Of a stretch of 64,000 nucleotides of DNA, positions 1 through 8,351 are shown in pieces. The position numbers and the translations under genes were made by a program. The DNA comes from an uncultured Parafilimonas sp. (GTDB taxonomy: Bacteria; Bacteroidota; Bacteroidia; Chitinophagales; Chitinophagaceae): contig CAIRZB010000006.1 in the NCBI GenBank assembly GCA_903882935.1, positions 61,449 to 125,448 on the forward strand, written 5' to 3'. The notes beneath the pieces are model-generated. The model made no database searches. It saw only the letters and a program-made list of their open reading frames with translations, and was not told where the DNA came from. Within the stretch, counting starts at the first letter, position 1. Every line of letters starts with the position of its first letter.

Positions 1-248
1 TAATCGCAGTTAGAGGAGTAGTCGTGATTGTACAGGCTAACATAGCCCAAGGCAATGCAGGCCATTCTCTGCCTGGCACCCCACGCAAAAATATAATCGA
101 ACAGCTTAGTTTTTTCAATATCCTTGCGCTCCTTTGCGCTAAATACCAGCACTGGAGAAACTTCAATTACAGTGCCTGCGGGTATGCTTTTGGTGGTAAA
201 AACTCCTTTGCCGCTCTTAGGGGAGGGCGCTACGGTTAAATAGGGCAT
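1..248 (-). CDS. SET-domain protein, N-terminal 82 codons (gene continues past the left edge)
   Basis: Reading the minus strand from an ATG at 248-246 gives an open frame to the window edge. The protein contains KSGKGVFTTKSIPAGTVIE near residues 11-29, FDYIFAWG near 51-58 and ALGYVSLYNHDYSSNCDY at 66-83. These match the GxG, hydrophobic-core and NH-x-CxP-like parts of stand-alone bacterial SET domains, which use S-adenosylmethionine to methylate protein lysines. The C-terminal catalytic part is outside the window, so activity cannot be judged. It is divergent from mgtE with an 83-base shared upstream region. The family call is fairly secure; the substrate is unknown. Confidence 0.75.
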   Translation of the reverse strand, partial: MPYLTVAPSPKSGKGVFTTKSIPAGTVIEVSPVLVFSAKERKDIEKTKLFDYIFAWGARQRMACIALGYVSLYNHDYSSNCD

Positions 249-331
249 TATCATTTTGTGAATATAAAAACTAAAAATCAAAAATCGGATATATCCTTTT
301 ATTTTGCAAGCCACGCCAAAACCATACACGC

Positions 332-1735
332 ATGAGTGTTGAAGAAACAGAGGGATTATCAGCCGAAGAACAGTTTGAAAACCTGATTACCGCCACCGAC
401 AAAGAGCCATTGCAGGAATTTTTAAACGACCAGAACATAAGCTTTGTAGCCGACCTAATTTATACCCATACCGATTTTGAGGCTGAGATCATCAGCAACA
501 TGGCCATACACCGCGCAGTAAGCGTGTTTAAAATACTTGACACCACCACCCAAAAACAAATTGTAAAGGAACTGCCCAGCTTTAAAACAGCTGAGTTGCT
601 AAATGAGTTACCTGCAGATGACCGTACCGACTTTTTGGAAGAACTGCCCAAGGAGGCGATACGGGAGTTGATAAAACTACTTACCTCGGAGGAGCGGAAA
701 ATAACCCTTTCGCTATTGGGCTGGCCAGAAGACAGCGTGGGTAGGCTAATGACACCCGATTATGTGTACGTGTATGAGCATAATACCGTAGAGGAGGTGT
801 TTACCACTATACGCAGGGTAGCCAAAAACAGCGAGACCATTGACGTAATTTATATTATTAACGAAAAGGGCGAACTGATAGATGACATAAGGATACGCGA
901 TGTTATACTTGCAGCACCCAATACGCGCATTGATGACCTTTTGGACGGCCGCGTGGTGGCCCTAAACGTACACGACGACCAAGAGCATGCCAACGAAGTG
1001 TTTAAAATGAACAACCGCGTGGCATTGCCCGTGGTAGATGACAATAACATTTTGTTGGGCATTGTAACCATTGATGATATTTTGTGGGTTGCCACCGAAG
1101 AATTTGGGGAAGACATGCAGAAAATGGGTGGTAGCGAAGCGTTGGGGGAACCCTACTTGGACATATCGCTGTTGAAGTTGATTAAGAAGCGGGTGGGATG
1201 GTTGATAGCCCTTTTCCTCAGTGAAATGCTTACCGCGTCAGCGATGCAACATTACCAAGAAACCGGTATTTTTAAAAGCTTTATCGACTTGGTAATATTT
1301 ATACCGCTTATTACCTCCAGCGGCGGCAACAGCGGCTCACAAGCATCATCGTTAATCATACAAGCCATGGCCTTGGGCGAAGTTACCATTGCCGACTGGT
1401 GGCGTGTTATGCGCAGGGAAATTGTAACGGGTTTATCGCTCGGGTTCATTCTGGGCATCATAGGTTTTATACGCGTTTGTGCTTGGCAGTTTTTGCATGT
1501 GTACGACTACGGCCCGCATTGGCTGGCCATGGCAACCATTATATTTTTCGCCTTATTGGGCATATTAATGTGGGGCAGCCTTATCGGCTCCATGTTGCCC
1601 ATCGTGTTAAAAAGCCTCAAGCAAGACCCCGCCACCTCATCGGCCCCGTTTGTGGCAACACTGGTTGATGTTACCGGCATTATCATTTATTGCTCGGTTG
1701 CCAGCGTTATTTTGCATAATATTTTGGTGGCCTAG
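332..1735 (+). CDS. mgtE: Magnesium transporter MgtE
   Basis: Encodes 467 residues with the full MgtE layout: a cytoplasmic N domain of helical repeats (about 10-135), a pair of CBS domains (about 140-265) that sense Mg2+, and a C-terminal block of about five membrane helices (285-467). The signature IPLITSSGGNSGSQASSL near 325-342 is the conserved pore-region motif. The family forms dimeric Mg2+ channels in the inner membrane that close when cytosolic Mg2+ is high. The length matches the usual 450-470. It stands alone, divergent from the SET-domain gene, with no riboswitch seen in the short 83-base leader. Confidence 0.95.
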   Translation: MSVEETEGLSAEEQFENLITATDKEPLQEFLNDQNISFVADLIYTHTDFEAEIISNMAIHRAVSVFKILDTTTQKQIVKELPSFKTAELLNELPADDRTDFLEELPKEAIRELIKLLTSEERKITLSLLGWPEDSVGRLMTPDYVYVYEHNTVEEVFTTIRRVAKNSETIDVIYIINEKGELIDDIRIRDVILAAPNTRIDDLLDGRVVALNVHDDQEHANEVFKMNNRVALPVVDDNNILLGIVTIDDILWVATEEFGEDMQKMGGSEALGEPYLDISLLKLIKKRVGWLIALFLSEMLTASAMQHYQETGIFKSFIDLVIFIPLITSSGGNSGSQASSLIIQAMALGEVTIADWWRVMRREIVTGLSLGFILGIIGFIRVCAWQFLHVYDYGPHWLAMATIIFFALLGILMWGSLIGSMLPIVLKSLKQDPATSSAPFVATLVDVTGIIIYCSVASVILHNILVA

Positions 1736-2023
1736 CCGCAGTAGTTTGCATTAGATTACCCTGCTTCGACTTATAAATAGGTAATGCCAGACAATGTTTG
1801 CAACCGCACTGCTTGGCAACCAAAATAGCTGGGCAAAATGAATCCGCAAGAAATTTATGGCAGCCGCTTGGGGTTAATTGTTTTTTGTAAAACCAACCGT
1901 CCAACTATCATAAAAATGCCGCGTCAAACAACATTCCAAACATCGCTTTTGCGCTTTGCACATAACACAAAATTCACAGGCTCTATACTACTAACGTAGT
2001 TAAAAAGCCTTACCTTGTAACCC

Positions 2024-2284
2024 ATGAGCAAAGAATTAATTACCGTTATCGGCCTTATTGCGGCATTTTGTACAACCGCATCATTTTTACCACAGGCCCT
2101 GCAGACCATTAAAACAAAAAACACCGCAGGCATCTCCTTGGCCATGTACTCGCTGTTTGCTTTCGGCACTTTGTTTTGGTTTATATTCGGCCTATTGAGC
2201 AATAGCCTTCCGGTTAGCATAGCAAACGGAATAACGCTGGTATTTGCCTGCATTATTTTAGTGTACAAAATAAGATATAAATAA
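2024..2284 (+). CDS. SemiSWEET-type small sugar transporter
   Basis: An 86-residue protein with three predicted membrane helices and the PQ-loop motif SFLPQALQTIKTKNTAGISL in the first third. This is the size and motif of bacterial SemiSWEETs, which dimerise to form a sugar or small-solute carrier in the inner membrane. The 3' end overlaps a doubtful minus-strand frame. The substrate cannot be told from sequence. The gene is monocistronic; no partner enzyme is adjacent. Confidence 0.9.
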   Translation: MSKELITVIGLIAAFCTTASFLPQALQTIKTKNTAGISLAMYSLFAFGTLFWFIFGLLSNSLPVSIANGITLVFACIILVYKIRYK

Positions 2285-2476
2285 AGCAGCAAGCATTGAA
2301 ATTAAAAGCCAAACCACACTAAAATGGTAACGTTCGGCAACGCGACTGGGGCTAACTCGCAACTTGGCATAATAAATCCAACTACAGAAAGCTTGCAATT
2401 GCATCATCAGACACACTACATAAATTAACGGTAGAAAAATTATAGTTAACACACCATTCCATAAAACTACAAACAC
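2258..2476 (-). CDS. Possible small membrane protein (doubtful)
   Basis: A 72-codon frame with two hydrophobic stretches (about residues 8-26 and 52-69) and a polar middle, which looks protein-like. However, its only upstream start is a GTG inside a strong terminator hairpin (2461-2512), and it overlaps the SemiSWEET stop region. A shorter form from an internal ATG near 2404 is possible. I do not recognise a family. Confidence 0.3.
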   Translation of the reverse strand: MFVVLWNGVLTIIFLPLIYVVCLMMQLQAFCSWIYYAKLRVSPSRVAERYHFSVVWLLISMLAALFISYFVH

Positions 2477-2512
2477 CGCAAAACGTTTGATTTGCGGTGT
2501 TTGTAGTTTTAT
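2461..2512 (-). terminator. Very strong hairpin, terminator of the secreted-protein gene at 2525-3079
   Basis: Arms 2461-2482 and 2491-2512 are perfect inverse complements over 22 bases around an 8-base loop. It begins 13 bases past the stop of the minus-strand gene. The arms end in A/T-rich tracts, so it could work in both directions. Confidence 0.8.
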
Positions 2513-2524
2513 AGAATAACACGT

Positions 2525-3079
2525 TTATTCGTGGTGCCTACGGTCGTTACCGTTGCCGTGCTTTTTATCGCCATCTTTTCCTCGGCCGTTGTTGCCATTT
2601 TCTTCACCACCGTTTCCCCTCCCCTGGTGCCTGCCATCACCTTGGCGGTAACTGCCGTGCATGGGGTGGTTTTTTATAACATAGTACCGGTTATCCCTGC
2701 TATCTCGTATCACATCCTGCTTGCCCTGCCAGCCCCTATATTGGCTATACTTGTTACGGTAAACATCCGCATGCAAATAGGGCCGTGGTTCGTTTACTAC
2801 CACTTTGTAACCATGGTATAAATCGTAATTAAACCTGCCGGGCAGCGATTCGCCAAAAACCCAATGCCCACCTTCTAAATACACAAACGTGTGGTTGGGT
2901 ATGGAGTAATATGCATCTATGTCGGGCATATAGTAATAACGGGCATAATCATACCCGGTTGGCCCCCAAACAGGCTGCGAAACTATATTGGCATTTATGC
3001 TAATCCTAATTTGTGCTTTAACGGCGCTAATGGCCATTAAGCTGGCGGCCATGCAAAACAATGGTAATATCTTTTTCAT
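2525..3079 (-). CDS. Secreted protein of unknown function with charged low-complexity tail
   Basis: The start chosen is the ATG at 3079, which gives a typical signal peptide (MKKILPLFCMAASLMAISAVKA then QIR), rather than the longer in-frame start at 3127. The 184-residue product has a Tyr-rich globular part (about 25-125, with GPTGYDYARYYYMPDIDAYY and GGHWVFGESLPGRF). A tail of Gly, Asn, Arg, Lys, Asp and His follows from about 140 onward. Similar exported proteins of unknown role are common in Bacteroidota. Probably periplasmic or envelope-associated. It ends directly before a strong terminator. Confidence 0.8.
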   Translation of the reverse strand: MKKILPLFCMAASLMAISAVKAQIRISINANIVSQPVWGPTGYDYARYYYMPDIDAYYSIPNHTFVYLEGGHWVFGESLPGRFNYDLYHGYKVVVNEPRPYLHADVYRNKYSQYRGWQGKQDVIRDSRDNRYYVIKNHPMHGSYRQGDGRHQGRGNGGEENGNNGRGKDGDKKHGNGNDRRHHE

Positions 3080-3331
3080 AACCCTATCTAAGCCAAATAG
3101 GGTGCCACGATTGCAAACCATCCGCACAAAATCAAGTTATATTAGGGCAGCTGGCCGTAGAAACAAAATACCAATCCCTATTAGGGTAAGCTAAAAAAAC
3201 CCACACATTGCACTGCATAAACAACAAGCACGCAAAATATAAACGGCGTACTTATTAAAACTTGTAAAAGTTTTTGGCACGTTAGCGTGTTTTCCTTTTT
3301 CATGTTGCCAAGCTGCTGGTTCACCCGAAAA

Positions 3332-4216
3332 CTATGCTGACTGCCCGCCAAGCTTTTTAATTTTTATAAGGTTAACCACCAACCCAAACAGGATGCCCCA
3401 AACGACAACTATTATGGAGGTCGCCATTAATATTAGCCATATAGGCGCCTTGTCTCTGGTGGCAAACAAGGTTCTTCTATCAAAAGTGCTCACCGGTGTA
3501 AATTTCGCGCCCCAAGGCACTGTTTTTTCTACATATAAATTCCCAAACTGGTCGTTGTCTTCCACCTTGGCCACAAGGGTAATATTTCCGTTGGCATCGC
3601 CGGCAATGCTGTCGCGCTTAAAATCGGCAGAGGCAGTGCCTGTTGAGTCAGTACTAAAAGTAGCGGTTTCATTCACATTAAGGTTGGCATCTAAGCGTTT
3701 TATCGCCACTATCACATCAACGCCTTTTACGGGCTTCCATCCTGAATCTGACATCGCATACACTGAGGCTGTAATTTTACGGTCACTCGTGGTGTCTATG
3801 TCAATTTTGGCCCGCCCAACGGTTACGTCGCCAGTGTTAGCCTCATATTCTTTGCTGCCCTTAAAGGTTGCCAAAAAGGTATGGCTTGGGCCCGCACCCC
3901 ATTTGGCTTTTAACGATGCAGGTATGGTGGCAGCCGCCTCGCCCTTCTCGTTGGTAACTACGTTTGCTATTAGGTTACCGCTTTCATCGCCATTGTTTAT
4001 ATACAAAGCAAGCGGTATGCCTGCAACGGTTTTAAACCTGCCGTCAACCTTTGTTTTAACCTTTGCCTTAACGTAAGGCACTTGGTTATTTTGGCTGTAA
4101 AAACCAACCGAAATGCTTAGGCTGCCCTTTTTAGCATCCTGCCCAACAGCGTTATAACCGGTAAACAGCAGCGCGGTAAACAATAGCCCTAACAGTTTTT
4201 TATGCAACGGTTTCAT
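3332..4216 (-). CDS. Exported Ig-like protein with C-terminal membrane anchor, redox-locus accessory
   Basis: The 294-residue product has a signal peptide (residues 1-26). Two beta-rich domains follow with bacterial Ig-like/carboxypeptidase-regulatory character, for example NEKGEAAATIP near 90 and STDSTGTASADF near 190. A single membrane helix near the C-terminus (about 257-282) precedes a short cytosolic tail. It overlaps the 3' end of the NrfD gene by 17 bases, so the two are translated together. It is probably an envelope scaffold or partner for the membrane redox complex; no catalytic motif was seen and the role is inferred from context only. Confidence 0.75.
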   Translation of the reverse strand: MKPLHKKLLGLLFTALLFTGYNAVGQDAKKGSLSISVGFYSQNNQVPYVKAKVKTKVDGRFKTVAGIPLALYINNGDESGNLIANVVTNEKGEAAATIPASLKAKWGAGPSHTFLATFKGSKEYEANTGDVTVGRAKIDIDTTSDRKITASVYAMSDSGWKPVKGVDVIVAIKRLDANLNVNETATFSTDSTGTASADFKRDSIAGDANGNITLVAKVEDNDQFGNLYVEKTVPWGAKFTPVSTFDRRTLFATRDKAPIWLILMATSIIVVVWGILFGLVVNLIKIKKLGGQSA

Positions 4217-5513
4217 GTTGTTCGTTTATAGTTTCTTGAATGGGGATGATGGGGAATATTCTGCCCAGAATAGTTATCACAAGCATGGTGCCTGCAAGCG
4301 AGCCGATTGCAATGGCCCACTCCTCCCAACTGGGAAAGTAGTGGTGGTAGCTTTCCGGCACGTTGTACATAGGCATAAAAGGGTGCAGCATGGTTGGCGT
4401 TACAATTAAATACCGTTTAAACCAGGCACCCACCACCACCATTATGCCTGCTATAAATGCCGGCACCGGCCGCCTGCCCTTTTTAAACAACAGTATTATA
4501 ATGGGTATAATCATGCCCGTTAATATGGCAAACCAAAATAGCGGTGCATAATCCCCGGCAAATAGGCCGTTTAAATGGGCTTCCTCCGATTTTTTCATCT
4601 TAAACGCGGGCACCAAATACTCGTTTATATTAAAGTACAGGTACAGTAAGGCCAATAGCACTACTATGCGGCCCATTTTTTCAAAATGCTTAGGGGTTAT
4701 ATATTGCTCAAGCGAGTATGCTTTTCTAAAAATGTACATGGCCACCACAACACTGCCAGCACCCACCAAAAAGGCACCCGAAATAAAGTATGCGCCAAAA
4801 TTTGTGCTGTCCCAACCGGGGCGGTAAGTGGTTGCGAAAAGCCAGGAGGTAACGGTATGGATGGAGAACGCCACAGGTATAATGGTTATGCAAAGTATGT
4901 TTATGGCCTTGTCGCCCAATTTTATTTGATGGGGCGTTTCCTTCCAGTACGAACCCAAAAATTTGTACAACTTGTTCAACCCTTTGCCAGATTTTTCTTT
5001 AAAGCGTAGCAGTATTTTTAAATCGGGTAACAGCGGGTAATATAACAGCAATATGCTTATAAAAAAGTAGGTGGTTATTACAATCACATCCCACATAATG
5101 GGGGATTGTATGCGCCCATATAAAAAAAGGAAATAAAACCGCTCAGGGCTACCCATGTCAACTATAATGATGAGCGACGCAAAAATGATAGCAGCCACCG
5201 CTATTATTTCTGCAATCCTGGTAAGCGGCTTGCTCCATTCCACGTTGGCCAGCCTAAACACCGCAGTGATGAGGGAACCCACCAAACTGATGGCCACAAA
5301 AAACACGAAGTTTGATATGTAGATACCCCACGACACATAGTCGCGCATGGCGGTAACTACCAAGCCATACCGCAACTGCCGGTAGTAGGCAAAAAGACCT
5401 ACCAAACAAAAAGCCAATAAAACACCTACGAAAACTTTGCCTTTTGTGCCAAATTTTTGTGGCAGCAGGTCCTGTATTATTTTTTCGGATGCCAATGCAT
5501 TTGAATTTTCCAC
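4200..5513 (-). CDS. NrfD/PsrC-type polytopic membrane subunit (quinone-reactive)
   Basis: The 437-residue protein has about nine or ten hydrophobic helices and sequence features of the NrfD/PsrC/ActC superfamily (DYVSWGIYISNFVFFVAIS near 57-75, DMGSPERFYFLFLYGR near 118-133, SIHTVTSWLF near 218-227). These subunits lie in the inner membrane and exchange electrons with the quinone pool. It lies 17 bases after the ferredoxin-like gene and overlaps the downstream Ig-like gene, so it is part of one operon. The size is close to ActC/HybB-type subunits. Direction of electron flow is unknown. Confidence 0.88.
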   Translation of the reverse strand: MENSNALASEKIIQDLLPQKFGTKGKVFVGVLLAFCLVGLFAYYRQLRYGLVVTAMRDYVSWGIYISNFVFFVAISLVGSLITAVFRLANVEWSKPLTRIAEIIAVAAIIFASLIIIVDMGSPERFYFLFLYGRIQSPIMWDVIVITTYFFISILLLYYPLLPDLKILLRFKEKSGKGLNKLYKFLGSYWKETPHQIKLGDKAINILCITIIPVAFSIHTVTSWLFATTYRPGWDSTNFGAYFISGAFLVGAGSVVVAMYIFRKAYSLEQYITPKHFEKMGRIVVLLALLYLYFNINEYLVPAFKMKKSEEAHLNGLFAGDYAPLFWFAILTGMIIPIIILLFKKGRRPVPAFIAGIMVVVGAWFKRYLIVTPTMLHPFMPMYNVPESYHHYFPSWEEWAIAIGSLAGTMLVITILGRIFPIIPIQETINEQHETVA

Positions 5514-5530
5514 AGCTTGGTTATTTTAGG

Positions 5531-6460
5531 TTAAAGCTTATTTTTTAGGTCACTGTCAACACCCGGCTCAAACGGAAAGTTGCGGCTAACAGGCGGCAGG
5601 TAATATACGCTGGGCTTGGTTCCTAAGTCTTCCATTAGCCTGTATCCGGCTTTGTCCCTTATCAGGTCGCTGAAGCGGAATGTTTCTGATCCGTTGCTAA
5701 CGGTGTCTTCATTCATGTCGCCAAAAAAGAAGGTGCCGTTGGGGCAAGCAGAAACGCAGTGGGGCAGCTCCCCTTTCCTGCTCATGTCGGCACAAAAATC
5801 ACATTTACCCACGGTACCTTTCTTTTGCGGCACGCTGGTTTCGCAGGAGTATGGAAGCTTGGCCAGCTCGGCCGAAATATCAGGCGCGGCCCAATTGAAC
5901 ACACGGGTTGAGTAAGGGCATGCGGCCATGCAAAAACGGCAGCCTATGCAACGGTCGCTGTCAATCAACACAATACCGTCTTGGCGCTTAAAGGTGGCGT
6001 CTACAGGGCAAACCTTCACGCAAGGCGGCTCGTCGCAATGCATGCAGGTAGTGGGTTCCCAGTAGGGCGATGTGTGGTCTGCATCTTGCATGGGGTACAC
6101 CTTTACCCAGTGTTGCCCGGGGTTAACGTGGTGCATCGTATCGCAGGCCTCTTGGCATTTGCGCAGGTTTTTACACCTAGAAAGGTCAATGACCATCACA
6201 AATTTTTTGCCGGCAATGCCCAACCTGGCTTCGCTGTTGGTAACCGGGGGTAACTCGGGCACTGGCTTTAAAAAAGCCTCATCCACTTCAATCACCTTCC
6301 CGTCTACAGAAAGCAGCTTAACTTTTTTGCCCGATGCTTGCACACCAGGTTCGGCACCGGCTTCAAAAACATCTTTCTTGGGCGAACAGCCAACTGCCGC
6401 ACCTGCCGCAAAAAGACCGGCCAGCAGAAACTCCCTCCTCGAATTATTGTCTTGTGTCAT
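5531..6460 (-). CDS. Tat-exported ferredoxin-like iron-sulfur subunit (NrfC/PsrB/DmsB type) with one ligand missing
   Basis: The 309-residue protein starts with RREFLLAGLFAAGAAVGC, a twin-arginine motif plus a lipobox, so it is probably a Tat lipoprotein. Cysteine groups II (CMHCDEPPCVKVCP, from 139), III (CIGCRFCMAACP, from 171) and IV (C-X2-C-X11-C-X3-C) are complete. Group I reads C96-x2-L99-x2-C102-x3-C106, so the second cysteine is Leu and a standard 4Fe-4S cluster is not expected there. Such subunits wire electrons between a catalytic subunit or cytochrome and the NrfD subunit that follows 17 bases downstream. A membrane-facing envelope location is inferred. Confidence 0.88.
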   Translation of the reverse strand: MTQDNNSRREFLLAGLFAAGAAVGCSPKKDVFEAGAEPGVQASGKKVKLLSVDGKVIEVDEAFLKPVPELPPVTNSEARLGIAGKKFVMVIDLSRCKNLRKCQEACDTMHHVNPGQHWVKVYPMQDADHTSPYWEPTTCMHCDEPPCVKVCPVDATFKRQDGIVLIDSDRCIGCRFCMAACPYSTRVFNWAAPDISAELAKLPYSCETSVPQKKGTVGKCDFCADMSRKGELPHCVSACPNGTFFFGDMNEDTVSNGSETFRFSDLIRDKAGYRLMEDLGTKPSVYYLPPVSRNFPFEPGVDSDLKNKL

Positions 6461-6487
6461 GTTTTAGTATTTTTAGTTAACGGGCAG

Positions 6488-6766
6488 CTATTTTTTTATC
6501 CATTGCTGCAATTCCGTATCAGATATTTTTTTGGTGGCAGCTGCAAGTAAGGCTGCATCTATCTCAACCAACTTACCATCCTGGGTAAGCATTTTAACAG
6601 TCGTTTTTTTGGCCTCGGGCCCACATTCTAAAATGTTTTTCTTACGTGGCAGGCGAAACCCTGTGGCGGCGGAAAAGGCTGCGAATATTGATAAAAACCC
6701 CACCGCCCATACAAACCTTCTTCTATCGGGTGGTGCTGTTACAGCTTTTGTTTGTTTGCTGGCCAT
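6488..6766 (-). CDS. Small Tat-like/membrane-anchored protein resembling the ferredoxin subunit N-terminus
   Basis: Start ATG at 6766 (a longer frame to 6838 looks untranslated). The 92-residue product has RRRFVWAVGFLSIFAAFSAATG, a Tat-like or membrane-anchor segment near residues 14-35. A region near 57-75 (VKMLTQDGKLVEIDAALL) closely resembles residues 47-64 of the downstream ferredoxin-like protein (VKLLSVDGKVIEVDEAFL). It carries no cysteine cluster. It lies 27 bases before the ferredoxin gene in the same operon. It may be a leader subunit or chaperone-like partner; the function is unknown. Confidence 0.75.
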   Translation of the reverse strand: MASKQTKAVTAPPDRRRFVWAVGFLSIFAAFSAATGFRLPRKKNILECGPEAKKTTVKMLTQDGKLVEIDAALLAAATKKISDTELQQWIKK

Positions 6767-6821
6767 AAATGGATTATTTTTTGTTGATGGTAAAATTATA
6801 CATGCTGTAATGGGGTGTACA

Positions 6822-6833
6822 TGACGATAATCA
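6822..6833. promoter_or_regulatory. Candidate FNR/CRP-like operator TGAC-N4-ATCA
   Basis: Near-palindrome TGACGATAATCA, centred about 61 bases upstream of the start at 6766. Similar sites lie upstream of the other two redox operons (10212, 13487). One mismatch from a perfect palindrome; functional role is inference. Confidence 0.3.
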
Positions 6834-6889
6834 TTCAATTGGGTGATTTAACCCATGAGCACAAGCTGAACAACCGCAAGTATCCAATT

Positions 6890-6920
6890 AAAAAGCCCTC
6901 CGCATAACGGAAGGCTTTTT
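6890..6920 (-). terminator. Terminator after the cytochrome c gene
   Basis: Arms AAAAAGCC and GGCTTTTT with an inner CTCCG/CGGAA pairing form a hairpin 20 bases past the minus-strand stop at 6940, with a T tract on the minus strand. Confidence 0.7.
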
Positions 6921-6939
6921 GTTGGCTAAGTTGCTTGCA

Positions 6940-7341
6940 CTATTTTTTAAACGTGCGTATATACACTACCAAGTTCCATATATCTTCTTGGTCTGGTATT
7001 TTCTTTTTAAAGCTCGGCATGTCGTCGCGCCCTTCAGACGTTTTGTAAAACAACGAACCATCGCTTTGCCCTTGTACTGCGGCGGTTGTAAAATCGGGCG
7101 GCTGTGTTTTTAGCTGTGCAGCCTTGTTGCCGTCGCCCAAGCCTGTTTTACCATGGCATGAGGAACAATGCAGGCTCCACAATGCTTTACCTGCCGCGAT
7201 TGACTCTGCGTTAGATTTAACTGGGTTAACCTCCTTGGCATTTTTTTCTGGCACCGCCCAAGGCTTCGTTTGCATTTTAAACGCGAAGCTTATACAGCTA
7301 ACAGCCAGTACCGAAAGTCCTAATAACAATTTTCTTTTCAT
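6940..7341 (-). CDS. Mono-haem cytochrome c (class I-like)
   Basis: The 133-residue product has a signal peptide (MKRKLLLGLSVLAVSCISFAF), a haem attachment site CSSCH at residues 59-63 and a likely axial Met in GRDDMPSF near 108, followed by EDIWNLVVYIRTF, the usual C-terminal helix of class I cytochromes. It is periplasmic and soluble or signal-anchored. It sits between the ferredoxin/NrfD operon and the DUF5777 barrel gene, all on the same strand, and could be the electron partner of the membrane complex. It has its own terminator. Confidence 0.9.
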   Translation of the reverse strand: MKRKLLLGLSVLAVSCISFAFKMQTKPWAVPEKNAKEVNPVKSNAESIAAGKALWSLHCSSCHGKTGLGDGNKAAQLKTQPPDFTTAAVQGQSDGSLFYKTSEGRDDMPSFKKKIPDQEDIWNLVVYIRTFKK

Positions 7342-7417
7342 TGATGTTATTTTTTTAAGTGAATAAATTCTTATGCCTGTTTCAACGCTATCATGAGTTT
7401 GTATAACTATACGAGCT

Positions 7418-8341
7418 TTAAAAATTCCACAACCTTGTAATATTAAAGCCGATTAAAAACTGCCCTTTCCTATAATCATTCTGGTTTAACAGGTTATTGT
7501 TCTGGGGTAGTATGTTGCCGTAATTACCAGCAAACACTTGAAAATCGTGCCCGCTCGATTTCATTTCCAACCCAAAACTTATATTAGGCAATGGGTTGTT
7601 CATGGGGTGTTGCGTAAGCGGTTGGTCGTAGTTGATAATCAGTGCTGTTTTGGGGGATATTTTATACCTGCCTGATACCGACACCGCAAAGTGGTCGTTC
7701 TTCATTTGGGGTTGTATTTTACCGTTGGCATCAGTATAAGCTGGCACATTGTTGAAATGCGACAGCGACGGGCTTACCTGTACTGAAAAATCCTCCGTTA
7801 CTTTTCTTGCTATGATAATTTGATTGAAGAATGAAAACCTGTCGCTGGTTTGTACAATGGGTATCGAGCCATCCCTTTTGCGGGTGTCCATCACGGCATT
7901 GCCAAAATAGGTAACGCTTACCGGCATACTGCCATTTTTAGTTTGCTTCAGCAAAGCGTATTTTAAACTCCAGTCGGTTTGCATTTTATCGTTGGTGGCA
8001 CCAAAACCAACCTGCAAATCTTTAATAATCGTATAACTAAAACCTAAACGCATGGTTGCCCCCGCAAAAAGCCCAAATAAATCGGTAAAGGAGTTATTTA
8101 CCACGCCAAACCTGTGCTGTATGCCAAATTCAAACGTTCCTTTAATGGGTACCATTACCGTTTGGTTATCTATGAGGTAATTGCCTTCAAAGGTATTTTT
8201 AACGAAGGATTTCTTTTTGGGGGCTGGTTTAGGCGCCGTTGTTGAATCCTGGGCTTGTGCTGTGCCAACGCCGATAATAGCTAATGCCATCAACAGCAAA
8301 GAACAAAGCAGCATTATTTTTATGGAAAGTCTATTTTTCAT
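7418..8341 (-). CDS. DUF5777-type outer-membrane beta-barrel protein (copy A)
   Basis: The ATG at 8341 gives MKNRLSIKIMLLCSLLLMAL and a signal peptide ending near AQAQ; 307 residues. The rest alternates polar and hydrophobic residues as in a beta barrel and ends in Phe (GFNITRLWNF), the usual outer-membrane insertion signal. It resembles the DUF5777 family. It is the last gene of a triad with a CX4CH lipoprotein (start of this gene 11 bases after that stop) and an ethylbenzene-dehydrogenase-like protein. A close paralogue lies at 11181-12137. An outer-membrane porin or partner for haem proteins is inferred. Confidence 0.82.
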   Translation of the reverse strand: MKNRLSIKIMLLCSLLLMALAIIGVGTAQAQDSTTAPKPAPKKKSFVKNTFEGNYLIDNQTVMVPIKGTFEFGIQHRFGVVNNSFTDLFGLFAGATMRLGFSYTIIKDLQVGFGATNDKMQTDWSLKYALLKQTKNGSMPVSVTYFGNAVMDTRKRDGSIPIVQTSDRFSFFNQIIIARKVTEDFSVQVSPSLSHFNNVPAYTDANGKIQPQMKNDHFAVSVSGRYKISPKTALIINYDQPLTQHPMNNPLPNISFGLEMKSSGHDFQVFAGNYGNILPQNNNLLNQNDYRKGQFLIGFNITRLWNF

Positions 8342-8351
8342 TGTGAATTTT

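Noticed and set aside
24..239. Plus-strand frame of 71 codons
   Set aside because: It lies opposite the SET-domain gene, and the minus-strand reading gives a clear family match, so the plus-strand frame is a shadow.
1736..2023. Gene between mgtE and the SemiSWEET gene
   Set aside because: The only frame (minus strand, 1707-1904) overlaps the mgtE end and has Cys-rich, non-protein-like composition.
7370..7400. TCAACGCTATCA as a further regulator site upstream of cytochrome c
   Set aside because: Only one half matches TGAC-N4-RTCA, so it was not counted as part of the set.
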